Assembly (NCBI GenBank): GCA_964406445.1
Contig: CAYORU010000005.1
Coordinates: 112,392-176,391, forward strand
Direction of reading: 5' to 3'
Length of the DNA: 64,000 nt
Source of the DNA: SG8-30 sp964406445
GTDB lineage: Bacteria > Pseudomonadota > Gammaproteobacteria > Steroidobacterales > Steroidobacteraceae
In this document: in pieces, positions 16,344 to 27,936 of the stretch
How positions within the stretch are numbered: the stretch's first letter is position 1
Layout of the letters: each line of letters starts with the position of its first letter
Notes under the pieces: model-generated
The model's database searches: none
The model's input: only the letters and a program-made list of their open reading frames with translations
Told to the model about the DNA's origin: nothing
Translations under genes and position numbers: made by a program

Positions 16344-18206
16344 ATGCAACCCACGTCCATGCGGCGCCAGCTGGCGCGCTGGTGGGGCTGGCTCGTCGCC
16401 TCGACCCTGCTTGGCGGCTTGCTCGTCTCGGCCCGGTACCTGGAGATGGCGGACCCCGCCGGCGGTGCGGGGGCGCTGCTGTTCCGCGCCTCGATGCTGG
16501 TCGGCCACCTCGGCTCGCTCGCGGCCCTCCTGCTGCTGCCGGTGCTGCTCGTGGCGCTCGCCGCGCCGCGGCCGCGGCTGGTCGTGCCGCTCGGCGTCGC
16601 GTCGTCGACCGTGCTCCTGCTCGCGTTGCTCGCGGACACGCAGGTCTACCAGCTGTTCCGCTTCCACATCAACAGCGCCGTCCTCGAGCTGTTGACCGGC
16701 GGGGCGGCCGCGGCGACTTTCGTCTTCCCGGCCGAGATGTGGGCGCTCGCCGTCGGCATCGCGGTCGCGGTGCTGGCTTGGCAGGCCTGGCTCGGCCGGC
16801 TCGCCTGGCGCTGGGTGCAGGCCCGGCCGCGGCTCGCGGGCCGGCCGGTGGCGATCTTCCTCGTCGCGTGCTTCCTCGGATATCACCTGACGCACGCCTG
16901 GGCCGCCGCGGCCGGCTATGCGCCGTTCACGCGCCAGACCGCGCTGCTGCCGATCAACAAGCCGATGACGGCCAAGCGGATGCTGCGCCGCATGGGCGTG
17001 CACGTGCCGGCGACCGCCTCGCTCGCCGCGGACGCGGGCTCGGGCCAGCTGCACTATCCGCGCAGGCCGCTCGACTGCCCCCGGCCGCCCGAGCGCAGGA
17101 ACATCGTGCTCATCGTGATCGACTCGTGGCGCTTCGACGCGCTCACGCCCGAGATCACGCCGAACATCCAGCGTTTCGCCGCCGGCTCCGCGCTGTTCGA
17201 GGACCACTGGAGCGCGGCCAACGCGACGCGCACCGGGATCTTCGCGCTCTTCTACGGGCTACCGGGCACCTATTGGCACCACGCGCTCGGCGAGCGGCGC
17301 GGGCCGGCCTCGATCACCGCCCTGCGCGAACAGGGCTACGGCATCGAGGTCTTCCGGAGCACGCCGCTCTACAGCCCGGAGTTCGACAAGACCGTGTTCA
17401 CCGACGTGCCGGGCGTGCGCATGCTCTCCGACGGCCGGGGTCCGGCGGACTGGGACGCGGACCTGACGCGCGATTTCCTCGCTTTCCTCGACCAACGAGA
17501 CGGCGTTGACCCTTTCTTCGCGTTCCTGTTCTACGACTCGCCGCACGCCTACGCCCTTCCGGACGGCTACCGGCAGCCCTTCCAGCCGACCATCGACGGG
17601 CCGACGAACTACCTGACCCTCGGCGAGGGAACCGACCCCGTCCCGCCGCGCAATCGTTACTTCAATTCGGTGCACTACGTGGACGAGCTCGTCGGGCAGG
17701 TGCTGGACCGGCTCGAGGCCGACGGCCTGCTGGAGGACTCCGTCGTGATCATCACGGGCGACCACGGGCAGGAATTCAACGAGAACGGGCTCAATTTCTG
17801 GGGCCACAACGGCAATTTCAGCCGGTGGCAGGCGCAGGTTCCTTTCATCATCCGCGGACCCGGCCTGCCGGCGGGCAGCTTCGAGCACCGGACCAGCCAC
17901 ATGGACGTGATGGCGACGCTCATGAGCCGCTACCTGGGCTGCAGCAATCCACCCGAGGACCACAGCGTGGGGCGTGACCTGTTCGAGCCGGGCGGCCGTG
18001 ACGTGCTGGTGATGAGCGGCTACGGCGATTTCGCGATCGTGCTCCCCGATCACGCGATCTCGGTGCGCCGCCACGACACCAGCGTGGTGGACGAGCGCTG
18101 GCGCTTGATGCCCGATCGCGACGCCGACCCCGCAGCGATCGGCGCGGCGCTCGAGATCAACAGCCGGTTCTTCCGGACGGAACAGGTCGCGGACGCCGCA
18201 GAGTGA
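16344..18206 (+). CDS. yejM: YejM/PbgA-like inner-membrane sulfatase-fold protein (DUF3413)
   Basis: 620 residues. The N-terminal third has about five transmembrane helices (WGWLVASTLLGGLLVSARYL, LGSLAALLLLPVLLVAL, VLLLALLADTQVYQLF, WALAVGIAVAVLAW, VAIFLVACFLGYHL). From residue 250 a periplasmic alkaline-phosphatase-fold domain follows (RNIVLIVIDSWRFDAL, ATRTGIFALFYGLPGTYW, IITGDHGQEFNENG). In enterobacteria YejM regulates LpxC stability and lipopolysaccharide synthesis through LapB. ATG at 16344 starts the first helix; an upstream TTG at 16281 is possible but unsupported. Confidence 0.86.
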   Translation: MQPTSMRRQLARWWGWLVASTLLGGLLVSARYLEMADPAGGAGALLFRASMLVGHLGSLAALLLLPVLLVALAAPRPRLVVPLGVASSTVLLLALLADTQVYQLFRFHINSAVLELLTGGAAAATFVFPAEMWALAVGIAVAVLAWQAWLGRLAWRWVQARPRLAGRPVAIFLVACFLGYHLTHAWAAAAGYAPFTRQTALLPINKPMTAKRMLRRMGVHVPATASLAADAGSGQLHYPRRPLDCPRPPERRNIVLIVIDSWRFDALTPEITPNIQRFAAGSALFEDHWSAANATRTGIFALFYGLPGTYWHHALGERRGPASITALREQGYGIEVFRSTPLYSPEFDKTVFTDVPGVRMLSDGRGPADWDADLTRDFLAFLDQRDGVDPFFAFLFYDSPHAYALPDGYRQPFQPTIDGPTNYLTLGEGTDPVPPRNRYFNSVHYVDELVGQVLDRLEADGLLEDSVVIITGDHGQEFNENGLNFWGHNGNFSRWQAQVPFIIRGPGLPAGSFEHRTSHMDVMATLMSRYLGCSNPPEDHSVGRDLFEPGGRDVLVMSGYGDFAIVLPDHAISVRRHDTSVVDERWRLMPDRDADPAAIGAALEINSRFFRTEQVADAAE

Positions 18207-18284
18207 CGCCTGCGGGGTATGCTGCCGCAGGTGACGACGGCATGTCCTAGTGCACGGGAGCGGTCCCGGGGAGGAGGAGACACC

Positions 18285-18539
18285 ATGGGCTGGATCATGA
18301 CCATCATCGTCGGCGGGATCGTCGGCTGGCTGGCGAGCATCCTGATGAAGACCAACGCCCAGATGGGCCTGCTCGCGAACATCCTGGTCGGGATCATCGG
18401 CTCGGCGATCGGGTTCTGGATCGCGGGCATGCTGGGGCTCGCGGCCATGGGCGGCTTCGCACGCTTCATCGTGGCGATCGCCGGCGCCGCGCTGCTCATT
18501 CTCATCCTGCAGAAGCTCGGCGTCTTCAAGAAGTCCTGA
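18285..18539 (+). CDS. GlsB/YeaQ/YmgE family small membrane protein
   Basis: 84 residues, nearly all hydrophobic, in three transmembrane helices separated by short loops (IMTIIVGGIVGWLASILM, LLANILVGIIGSAIGFWIAG, ARFIVAIAGAALLILILQ). This matches the transglycosylase-associated/GlsB family of stress-linked small proteins; the biochemical role is unknown. A strong GAGGAGGAGA Shine-Dalgarno just before the ATG at 18285 fixes the start. Confidence 0.9.
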   Translation: MGWIMTIIVGGIVGWLASILMKTNAQMGLLANILVGIIGSAIGFWIAGMLGLAAMGGFARFIVAIAGAALLILILQKLGVFKKS

Positions 18540-18561
18540 AGCCGCGACCTCGGAGCAAAGG

Positions 18562-18590
18562 AAAACGGCGGCGTCTCGCGACGCCGCCGT
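18562..18590 (-). terminator. Rho-independent terminator of katG
   Basis: Perfect 11-base-pair stem ACGGCGGCGTC / GACGCCGCCGT with TCGC loop at 18565-18590. On the minus strand it is followed by TTTTCC, a U-tract for katG; on the plus strand there is no U-run, so it serves katG best but may block convergent readthrough. Confidence 0.8.
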
Positions 18591-18623
18591 CCTCCCGAAC
18601 CATGCCGAGGCTGGCGCCCCGGG

Positions 18624-20849
<2,226 letters not shown>

Positions 20850-20923
20850 TGCGGTAAGTCCTCGAAACGGAAAACCGGGATTGTTTCCGCCGACGATGAA
20901 ACCGCATTCGGGGGCCTGACAGG

Positions 20924-20960
20924 ATCGAACCTGTCTATGTGCCCAATAGAGACCGCATAT
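20924..20960. promoter_or_regulatory. OxyR-type operator upstream of katG
   Basis: Four tetrads spaced by exactly seven bases: ATCG-N7-CTAT-N7-ATAG-N7-ATAT on the plus strand. The published OxyR recognition pattern is ATAG-N7-CTAT-N7-ATAG-N7-CTAT, so 14 of 16 tetrad positions match. The site lies in the 177-base gap between katG and the tRNA genes, at the distance expected for activating a katG promoter. Confidence 0.75.
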
Positions 20961-21026
20961 CGCTCACCGTTCCAGGCAATTCGCGGACCGCCTGAAAAGC
21001 TGCTGCGGCAGAGACCTTGTCGTGGA

Positions 21027-21103
21027 TGGCGCGCCCGGAGAGATTCGAACTCCCGACCTCATGGTTCGTAGCCATGCACTCTATCCAACTGAGCTACGGG
21101 CGC
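21027..21103 (-). tRNA. tRNA-Arg (anticodon ACG)
   Basis: 77 bases folding as a full cloverleaf: acceptor GCGCCCG / CGGGCGC, D arm AGCTCAGTTGGATAGAGT, anticodon stem CATGG / CCATG around loop CTACGAA (anticodon ACG, read as ICG), T loop TTCGAAT. A templated CCA ends the gene. It follows tRNA-Ser by 18 bases and is likely part of one transcript with it. Confidence 0.97.
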
Positions 21104-21121
21104 GTTTCTTGAAGCGTCGAC

Positions 21122-21212
21122 TGGCGGAGAGAGAGGGATTCGAACCCTCGATGGGCTTTTGGCCCATACACCCTTAGCAGGGGTGCGCCTTCGACCACTC
21201 GGCCATCTCTCC
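21122..21212 (-). tRNA. tRNA-Ser (anticodon GCT)
   Basis: 91 bases with a long variable arm of class II type (TATGGGCCAAAAGCCCATC), acceptor GGAGAGA / TCTCTCC, anticodon stem CACCC / GGGTG around CTGCTAA (anticodon GCT, reading AGC/AGU), T loop TTCGAAT, and encoded CCA. Its place after csrA is conserved in gammaproteobacteria. Confidence 0.97.
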
Positions 21213-21306
21213 GGGTTCGATCCCTGCCGTCCCCGGAAGGGCCGCAAATGATACTGGCCGGGGCCAACCCGGTAAAGGGCGGGCCCCGCGCCGCCGGATG
21301 GCCGCG

Positions 21307-21528
21307 TCAGGCGCCCGCGACGGCCGCGCTGTTCTCGTAGTCGCGATCGGGCTTGTCGCCGCCCTGCTCCGCGCGGATCCGCTCGTAGATTTCCTCGCGA
21401 TGGACGGATACGGTCTTCGGCGCACGCACGCCGATCCGGACCTGGTTGCCCTTGACGCCGAGCACGGTGACGGTGACCTCGTCGCCGATCATCAGGGTCT
21501 CACCGACTCGCCGGGTGAGGATCAACAT
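21307..21528 (-). CDS. csrA: Carbon storage regulator CsrA
   Basis: 73 residues, MLILTRRVGETLMIGDEVTV onward with GVKGNQVRIGV and VHREEIYERI, the RNA-binding beta strands of CsrA/RsmA. CsrA binds GGA motifs in mRNA leaders and changes translation and stability of target mRNAs. Its own leader has two GGA motifs ten bases apart, one overlapping the start codon, so it may control itself. It is followed by the tRNA-Ser and tRNA-Arg genes and preceded by lysC and alaS. The 239-base gap upstream contains short dyads but no promoter I can call firmly. Confidence 0.97.
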   Translation of the reverse strand: MLILTRRVGETLMIGDEVTVTVLGVKGNQVRIGVRAPKTVSVHREEIYERIRAEQGGDKPDRDYENSAAVAGA

Positions 21529-21767
21529 CCTTGGATCTCCATATTTCGACGTAGGGAATCGAAATTCACGTGCCCGATCCTAGTGCAGGCACCCCCCGGC
21601 GACTCTCAGGAAAACCCTTAAAATCAGCCTGCCAGACCCTGGCAAAGTCTTTCCAAAACAGCGACTTGCCGCAGGTCCCGAGCCGCTCGCCCGGGACTCG
21701 AAACCATTCTGTAACAATCCAACTCTCGTTGTATTTCAGCAACTTGCGAGCGCCACCCGCGACGGCC

Positions 21768-22988
21768 TCAGGCGGCCCCGGCCAGCCCGAAGGCCGCGTG
21801 CACGGCGCGCACCGCCGCCTCGAGGACCGGCTCGTCCACGAGTACGGCCACCTTGATCTCGGAGGTCGAGACGAGCCGCACGTTGATCCGCTCGCGACCG
21901 AGTGTCTCGAACAGCCGGGCGGCGACGCCCGGCTGGGAACGCATGCCGCTGCCGACGATGGCGAGCTTCGCCACGCGGTCGTCCCCGGTCACCACGGCGC
22001 CCGGGAAGCGCGCGGCCGCCCCCCGCGCGAGCCCGATCGCCCGCGCGAAATCGTCGCGGTGCACCGTGAAGCTCATGTCCACGGTGCCGCCCTGGAGTGC
22101 GCCAGCGACGATCATGTCCACCTCGATCCCGGCCTCCGCGAGCGGCTGCAGGAGCTCGAATGCCACGCCCGGGGCATCGGGCAGGCCGCTGGCGGTGATC
22201 TGGGCCTCATCGCGGTTGAAAGCGATGCCGGAAACGACGGGAGCTTCCACGGCAGGGTCCTCCTCGCAGATGAGCGTGCCCGGGCCCGGGCGGAAACTCG
22301 ACAGCACGCGCAGCCTGACCCGGTGGCGCGCGGCGAACTCGACGCAGCGCAGGTGCAGCACGCGCGAGCCCTGCCCGGCGAGCTCGAGCATCTCCTCGAA
22401 GCTGATGCGGTCGAGCCGGCGGGCCTCGGGCACCACGCGGGGATCGGTCGTGAAGACGCCGTCCACGTCGGTGAGTATCTGGCATTCGTCCGCCGCGAGC
22501 GCGACCGCAAGCGCGACGGCGGTCGTGTCCGAGCCGCCGCGGCCGATGGTCGTGAGCGACCCGTCCGGGGCGCGCCCCTGGAACCCGGCGACGACCGGCA
22601 CGATGCCCTGGGCGAGGTCCGCGCGCAGCGGGCCGGCCTCGATGCCCGTGATGCGCGCGCGACCATGCCGCCCGGTGGTGTCGAGCGGCAGCTGCAGGGC
22701 GTTGTAGGAGCGCGCCGGGCAGCCCACGCTTGCGAGCGCCGTGGCCACGAGCGCGGTCGAGACCATCTCGCCGGTCGCGAGCAGGGCATCGAGCTCGCGG
22801 GCCGGCGGCTCCGGCGCCAGCTCCCGGGCGAGGTCGAGCAGCCGGTCGGTGCTGTCGCCCATGGCCGAGACGACGACGGCGACGCCGTGCCCTGCCGTCC
22901 GCAGCGCCGCGATCTGCGCCGCCGCCGCGCGGATGCGGGTGGTCGAGCCGACCGACGTGCCGCCGTACTTCTGGACGATGAGGGACAT
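21768..22988 (-). CDS. lysC: Aspartate kinase
   Basis: 406 residues: N-terminal kinase domain (LIVQKYGGTSVGSTTRIRAAA, GRGGSDTTAVALAVAL, LTDVDGVFTTDPR) and two C-terminal ACT domains (from about residue 265; IVGSGMRSQPGVAARLFETL). It phosphorylates aspartate at the head of the lysine, threonine and methionine pathway, and the ACT domains give feedback control. The length matches the monofunctional Pseudomonas-type enzyme. ATG at 22988 opens the conserved LIVQKYGG start; a longer frame would read into the repeat element. No Shine-Dalgarno is visible, since the preceding bases are C-rich on the coding strand. Confidence 0.95.
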   Translation of the reverse strand: MSLIVQKYGGTSVGSTTRIRAAAAQIAALRTAGHGVAVVVSAMGDSTDRLLDLARELAPEPPARELDALLATGEMVSTALVATALASVGCPARSYNALQLPLDTTGRHGRARITGIEAGPLRADLAQGIVPVVAGFQGRAPDGSLTTIGRGGSDTTAVALAVALAADECQILTDVDGVFTTDPRVVPEARRLDRISFEEMLELAGQGSRVLHLRCVEFAARHRVRLRVLSSFRPGPGTLICEEDPAVEAPVVSGIAFNRDEAQITASGLPDAPGVAFELLQPLAEAGIEVDMIVAGALQGGTVDMSFTVHRDDFARAIGLARGAAARFPGAVVTGDDRVAKLAIVGSGMRSQPGVAARLFETLGRERINVRLVSTSEIKVAVLVDEPVLEAAVRAVHAAFGLAGAA

Positions 22989-22997
22989 TGCGGGAGG

Positions 22998-23090
22998 GTG
23001 ATCGGTGACCAGTGATCGGTGATCGGCCAAACCGGGTCGTGCCGGCCGCAGGGCATTCTGGCCGATCACTGGTCACCGGTCACCGGTCAC
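22998..23090. repeat. Second copy of the GTGATCG-heptad inverted repeat
   Basis: Arms 22998-23029 and 23059-23090, 32 bases each, with a 29-base loop. Four positions differ between arms. The arm ends in TCGGCCA like the copy at 14008-14114, and its loop read on the minus strand (GAA.CCC ... CCCGG.T) resembles the loop of that copy, so the two are inverted relative to each other. The right arm includes the stop codon of alaS, and the left arm begins ten bases upstream of the lysC start codon. It sits between two co-directional genes, where a hairpin could adjust lysC expression. Confidence 0.85.
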
Positions 23091-25723
23091 TCGATGCCCA
23101 GCTTCCCCCTCACCCACGCCACCACTCCGCCGAGGGCCGCGTCGAGCTTCTCCGGCTCCGTCCCGCCCGCCTGCGCAAAATCCGGCCGCCCGCCGCCCTT
23201 GCCGCCGACCTGCGCCGCGACCGCGCCGACCAGCTCGCCCGCCTCCACGCGCGAAGTCGCACTCGGCGTGACGCCGGCGACGAGGACGACCTTGCCTTCC
23301 TCGGTCGGCGCGCCGAGCACGACCACCGCGGTGCCGAGCTTGTCCTTGAGCCGGTCGACGGCCTCGCGCAGCGCCTGCGCGTCCGCGCCGTCCACCCGCG
23401 CCGCGACCACCTTGAGGCCGCCCACGTCGACCGCCTGCGAGGCGAGGTCGGTACCCTGCCCGGAGGCGAGCCGCGCCTTGGCGGCCGCGAGGTCCCGTTC
23501 GAGTTTCTTCGCCCGGTCGAGCAGCTGGCGGACCTTGTCCTCGACCTCCGCGGGCGTGCCGCGCACCAGCGCCGCCACGCCGCGCAGCGTGGCCTCCGCC
23601 GCCGCCGCGTGGTCGAGGGCTCCCTCGCCGGTCACCGCCTCGATGCGGCGCACGCCGGCCGCGACGCCGCCCTCGCTCACGATCCTGAACAGGCCGATGT
23701 CCCCCGCGCGTGACACGTGGGTGCCGCCGCAGAGCTCGGTGGAGAAATCGCCGAGCGACAGCACGCGCACGACGTCGTCGTACTTCTCGCCAAAGAGCGC
23801 CATCGCGCCGGCCTCGACCGCTTCGTCGTACTTCATCAGCCGCGTCTCGGCCGGCGCGTTGCGGCGAATCTCGGCGTTGACCATGCGCTCGATGCGCTCG
23901 AGCTCGGCGGGGGTCACGGGCTCGAAGTGCGAGAAGTCGAATCGGAGCCGGTCGGGTGCGACCAGCGAGCCCTTCTGCGTGACGTGCGTGCCGAGCACCT
24001 TGCGCAGCGCCGCGTGCAGAAGGTGGGTCGCGGAGTGGTTGAGGCGGGTGGCGGCTCGTATCGCCGCGTCGACCCGGGCGTGCAGCCGGTCGCCGACCTT
24101 CAGCGCGCCCTTCTCGAGCGTGCCGACGTGGGCGTGCGCGGCGCCGAGCTTGCGCGTGTCGCTCACCCGGAACTGCGCGTGCTCGCCGGTGAGGGCTCCG
24201 ACGTCGCCGACCTGGCCGCCGCTCTCGGCGTAGAAAGGCGTCTCGTCGAGCACCACCTGGCCCGGCTCTCCGGCCGCGAGCGCCTCGACCGGGGCGCCGT
24301 CCTTGACCAGCGCGACCACGGTGCCGACGCCCTCGAGCGCTTCGTAGCCGCAGAACTTCGTGCGTGCCTCGAGCGACAGCCCGCCGCGCAGGTCCACGCC
24401 GAAGCGGCTGGCGGCCCGCGCCCGCTCGCGCTGCGCCTCCATGGCCGTCTCGAAGCCACCCTGGTCGACGGTGAGGCCGCGCTCGCGCGCGACGTCGGCG
24501 GTCAGGTCCACCGGGAAGCCGTAGGTGTCGTAGAGCTTGAAGGCCAGCTCGCCGGGGATCTGCCGGTCCTCGAGCCCTCCGATCGCCGTCTCGAGCAGCG
24601 ACATTCCGGTCGCGAGGGTCTCGGCGAATCGCTCCTCCTCCTGCCTCAGGACGCGGGCGGCGAGGTCGGCACCGGCGACGAGCTCGGGGTAGGCCGTGCC
24701 CATCTGGTCGGCGAGGACCGGCACCAGCCGGTGGAAGAACGGCTCGCCCTGGCCGAGCTTGTACCCGTGGCGGATCGCGCGCCGGATGATCCTGCGCAGC
24801 ACGTAGCCGCGACCCTCGTTGGAGGGCAACACGCCGTCGAGGATGAGAAAGGTACAGGCGCGGATGTGATCGGCGATGACGCGCAACGACGGGCTCGTGA
24901 GGTCCGCGCAACCTGTGACGTCGGCGGCGGCCGAGATCAGGTTTCGGAACAGGTCGATGTCGTAGTTCGAGTGCACGCCCTGCATGACCGCGGCGATGCG
25001 CTCGAGCCCCATGCCGGTGTCCACCGACGGCTTGGGCAGCGGCATGAGCTGGCCGTCCGCCGAACGGTCGAACTGCATGAACACGAGGTTCCAGATCTCG
25101 ACGTAGCGGTCGCCGTCCTCGTTCGGCGAGCCCGGGGGGCCGCCCGGGACCTGCGGGCCGTGGTCGTAGAAGATCTCGCTGCAGGGGCCGCAGGGCCCCG
25201 TATCGCCCATCGCCCAGAAGTTCGATTTCTCGCCGAGGCGGGACAGGCGCTTCGGGTCGACCCCGATCTCCTCGATCCAGAGGCGGGCCGCCTCGTCGTC
25301 GTCCTGGAACACGGTCACCCACAGGCGCTCGGCCGGGATGCCAAGCGTGCCGGTGATGAACTCCCAGGCGTAGGCGATGGCCTCGCGCTTGAAGTAGTCC
25401 CCGAAGCTGAAATTGCCGAGCATCTCGAAGAACGTGTGGTGGCGCGCCGTGTAGCCGACGTTCTCGAGGTCGTTGTGCTTGCCGCCCGCCCGGACGCAGC
25501 GCTGGCTGCTGGCGGCGCGGACATAGCCGCGCCTGTCCTTGCCGAGGAAGACGTCCTTGAACTGCACCATGCCGGCGTTGGTAAAGAGCAGCGTCGGGTC
25601 GTTGCCGGGCACCAGCGGGCTCGACGGCACGACCGCGTGGTCGCGCTCGCGGAAGAACTCCAGGAACGCGGCGCGGAGCTCCGCGCTCGTCATCACCCGC
25701 CGATCGGAATTTCGATTGCTCAT
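23087..25723 (-). CDS. alaS: Alanine-tRNA ligase
   Basis: 878 residues, the normal AlaRS length. Class II catalytic core at the N-terminus (DPTLLFTNAGMVQFKDVFLG, HHTFFEMLGNFSFGDYF), editing domain with the zinc-binding HxxxH (NHSATHLLH near 560) and CGGTH (near 664), and a C-terminal C-Ala domain. It charges tRNA-Ala and hydrolyses mischarged Ser/Gly. The start ATG overlaps the recX stop (ATGA), so the two are translationally coupled; MTSAEL ten codons later is an alternative start. Confidence 0.97.
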   Translation of the reverse strand: MSNRNSDRRVMTSAELRAAFLEFFRERDHAVVPSSPLVPGNDPTLLFTNAGMVQFKDVFLGKDRRGYVRAASSQRCVRAGGKHNDLENVGYTARHHTFFEMLGNFSFGDYFKREAIAYAWEFITGTLGIPAERLWVTVFQDDDEAARLWIEEIGVDPKRLSRLGEKSNFWAMGDTGPCGPCSEIFYDHGPQVPGGPPGSPNEDGDRYVEIWNLVFMQFDRSADGQLMPLPKPSVDTGMGLERIAAVMQGVHSNYDIDLFRNLISAAADVTGCADLTSPSLRVIADHIRACTFLILDGVLPSNEGRGYVLRRIIRRAIRHGYKLGQGEPFFHRLVPVLADQMGTAYPELVAGADLAARVLRQEEERFAETLATGMSLLETAIGGLEDRQIPGELAFKLYDTYGFPVDLTADVARERGLTVDQGGFETAMEAQRERARAASRFGVDLRGGLSLEARTKFCGYEALEGVGTVVALVKDGAPVEALAAGEPGQVVLDETPFYAESGGQVGDVGALTGEHAQFRVSDTRKLGAAHAHVGTLEKGALKVGDRLHARVDAAIRAATRLNHSATHLLHAALRKVLGTHVTQKGSLVAPDRLRFDFSHFEPVTPAELERIERMVNAEIRRNAPAETRLMKYDEAVEAGAMALFGEKYDDVVRVLSLGDFSTELCGGTHVSRAGDIGLFRIVSEGGVAAGVRRIEAVTGEGALDHAAAAEATLRGVAALVRGTPAEVEDKVRQLLDRAKKLERDLAAAKARLASGQGTDLASQAVDVGGLKVVAARVDGADAQALREAVDRLKDKLGTAVVVLGAPTEEGKVVLVAGVTPSATSRVEAGELVGAVAAQVGGKGGGRPDFAQAGGTEPEKLDAALGGVVAWVRGKLGIE

Positions 25724-26206
25724 TCTTCCAGCTCGAGGTCACGGCCCAGGGCCGCGCGGACCTGCTCCGCGCTGAACCCGCGATATTGCAGGAAGCGCGC
25801 CTGCCGGGCGCGCTCCTTCCACTCTCCTGGCACCACGTCTCCGAAGCGCCTGCGCCTCACCTGCGCGCAGCGCGACTGCCACGCCGCGTCGCCGCTGGCC
25901 ACGGCGGACTCGATCAGCTCCGCGGCGACGCCGCGGCCCGCCAGTTCCATCGCGATGCGAAGCGGGCCCTGGCCGCGGTCGGCGTGCGCGGCGACGAACC
26001 GCTCCGCGCTGCGCGCGTCGTCCACCAGCCGCTCGGCGACGAGCGCCGCGACGACCTCGCCCGCCTCGGCCCGTGACGCGCCGCGCTCCGTGAGCCGCGC
26101 GCCGAGCTCCGCCGAGAAGTAATCGCGCCGGTTCAGCAGGCGCAGCGCGACGAGGCGCCACCCGGCGATGCCGCCGGGCGCGTCCTCCGCCGCAGCTCCG
26201 CGGCGC

Positions 26207-26226
<20 letters not shown>
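25720..26226 (-). CDS. recX: Regulatory protein RecX
   Basis: 168 residues of the RecX helical-repeat family (AGWRLVALRLLNRRDYFSAELGARLTERG, RLVDDARSAERFVAAHADRG, ARFLQYRGFSAEQVRAALG). RecX inhibits RecA filament growth. The GTG start at 26226 lies inside recA, overlapping by 20 bases, and the stop overlaps alaS by four, so recA-recX-alaS reads as one coupled unit. The first 20 residues are basic and poorly conserved; a start a little later cannot be excluded. Confidence 0.93.
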
Positions 26227-27235
<1,009 letters not shown>

Positions 27236-27264
27236 TGCGTTCAGTCCCCTTCGCCGAGTTCGCG

Positions 27265-27273
27265 ATTATTTCA
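27265..27273 (-). promoter_or_regulatory. Putative extended -10 of recA
   Basis: Minus-strand TGAAATAAT matches TGnTATAAT at eight of the nine defined or free positions, about 30 bases before the recA ATG. The -35 region 17 bases further up is GC-rich and unconvincing, as expected for an extended -10 promoter. Confidence 0.4.
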
Positions 27274-27357
27274 CATCCGTCCGGGCCCCGCCGGGGGTCG
27301 AATATCCCGCGCGTATGGGCCTTTTCAGCTGAGCGACAGTGTGCCCGCGCGGGTGGG

Positions 27358-27936
27358 TCAGGGGGTGACCCCGGTCGCCGGCCGGCCCAGCGGCCAGCGG
27401 GCGATGGGCGTGTAGCGGGCGCCGGCCGGGTGGGTCGCCGATTCCACCAGCGCGAGATCGCCCGCCGTCCAGTTCACCGGTTCGAGGACCAGGCCGGCGG
27501 GCGGCTCACGCAGCTTGCGGGCGAGCGTCAGGTGGAGCCGGAGCGGCCTCGGGTCGCGGGGGATCCCGAGCGGCTCGACCCCTGCCCACAGGCGCTCAGC
27601 CAGCGCGACGGCCGGCGCTGGCGTCTCTGCCAGCGCCACCAGCACCTGCGGCCTGGGCCAGAAATCGATGGCCGCGACCCGCAGTTCCAGCGGCATGGGC
27701 GTGGCGGCCGCCGCCGCCCGGCCCGCCTCCCTCACGGCCTCGATCCGCCCCTCGGGGACCGCGCCCAGGAAGGCGAGCGTCGCGTGCAGGTTCTCGCCCG
27801 GGACAGGGCGGCCGCCCGAGCGGCGGATCCCTTCGCGCGTCGCCCGGACGAGCGCTTCGCGCGTGTCAGGATCCGGCCACAAGGCGAAGAACAGCCGCCG
27901 CGCGGGCTCGCGCAGCCGCGGGTCAGGCCGGCTCAT
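27358..27936 (-). CDS. thpR: RNA 2',3'-cyclic phosphodiesterase (2'-5' RNA ligase family)
   Basis: 192 residues with the two HxTx motifs of the 2H phosphoesterase family: HATLAFLG (about residue 51) and HLTLARK (about residue 134), flanked by RRLFFALWPD at the N-terminus. The family opens 2',3'-cyclic phosphates and can reversibly join tRNA halves. ATG at 27936 overlaps the pncC stop by 14 bases, so it is coupled to it. Its insertion between cinA/pncC and recA is unusual but not unique. Confidence 0.9.
   Translation of the reverse strand: MSRPDPRLREPARRLFFALWPDPDTREALVRATREGIRRSGGRPVPGENLHATLAFLGAVPEGRIEAVREAGRAAAAATPMPLELRVAAIDFWPRPQVLVALAETPAPAVALAERLWAGVEPLGIPRDPRPLRLHLTLARKLREPPAGLVLEPVNWTAGDLALVESATHPAGARYTPIARWPLGRPATGVTP

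Noticed and set aside
20915..20940. tRNA T-arm-like hairpin (GACAGG-TTCGAT-CCTGTC on the minus strand) near the tRNA genes
   Set aside because: No matching acceptor, anticodon or D arm around it; part of it falls in the OxyR-type tetrad array, which explains it better.
21529..21767. lysC terminator candidates (TGCCAG-GGT-CTGGCA; GTCCCG/CGGGAC) in the csrA leader gap
   Set aside because: Stems are short and not followed by a proper U-run; they may be structures in a lysC-csrA read-through transcript.
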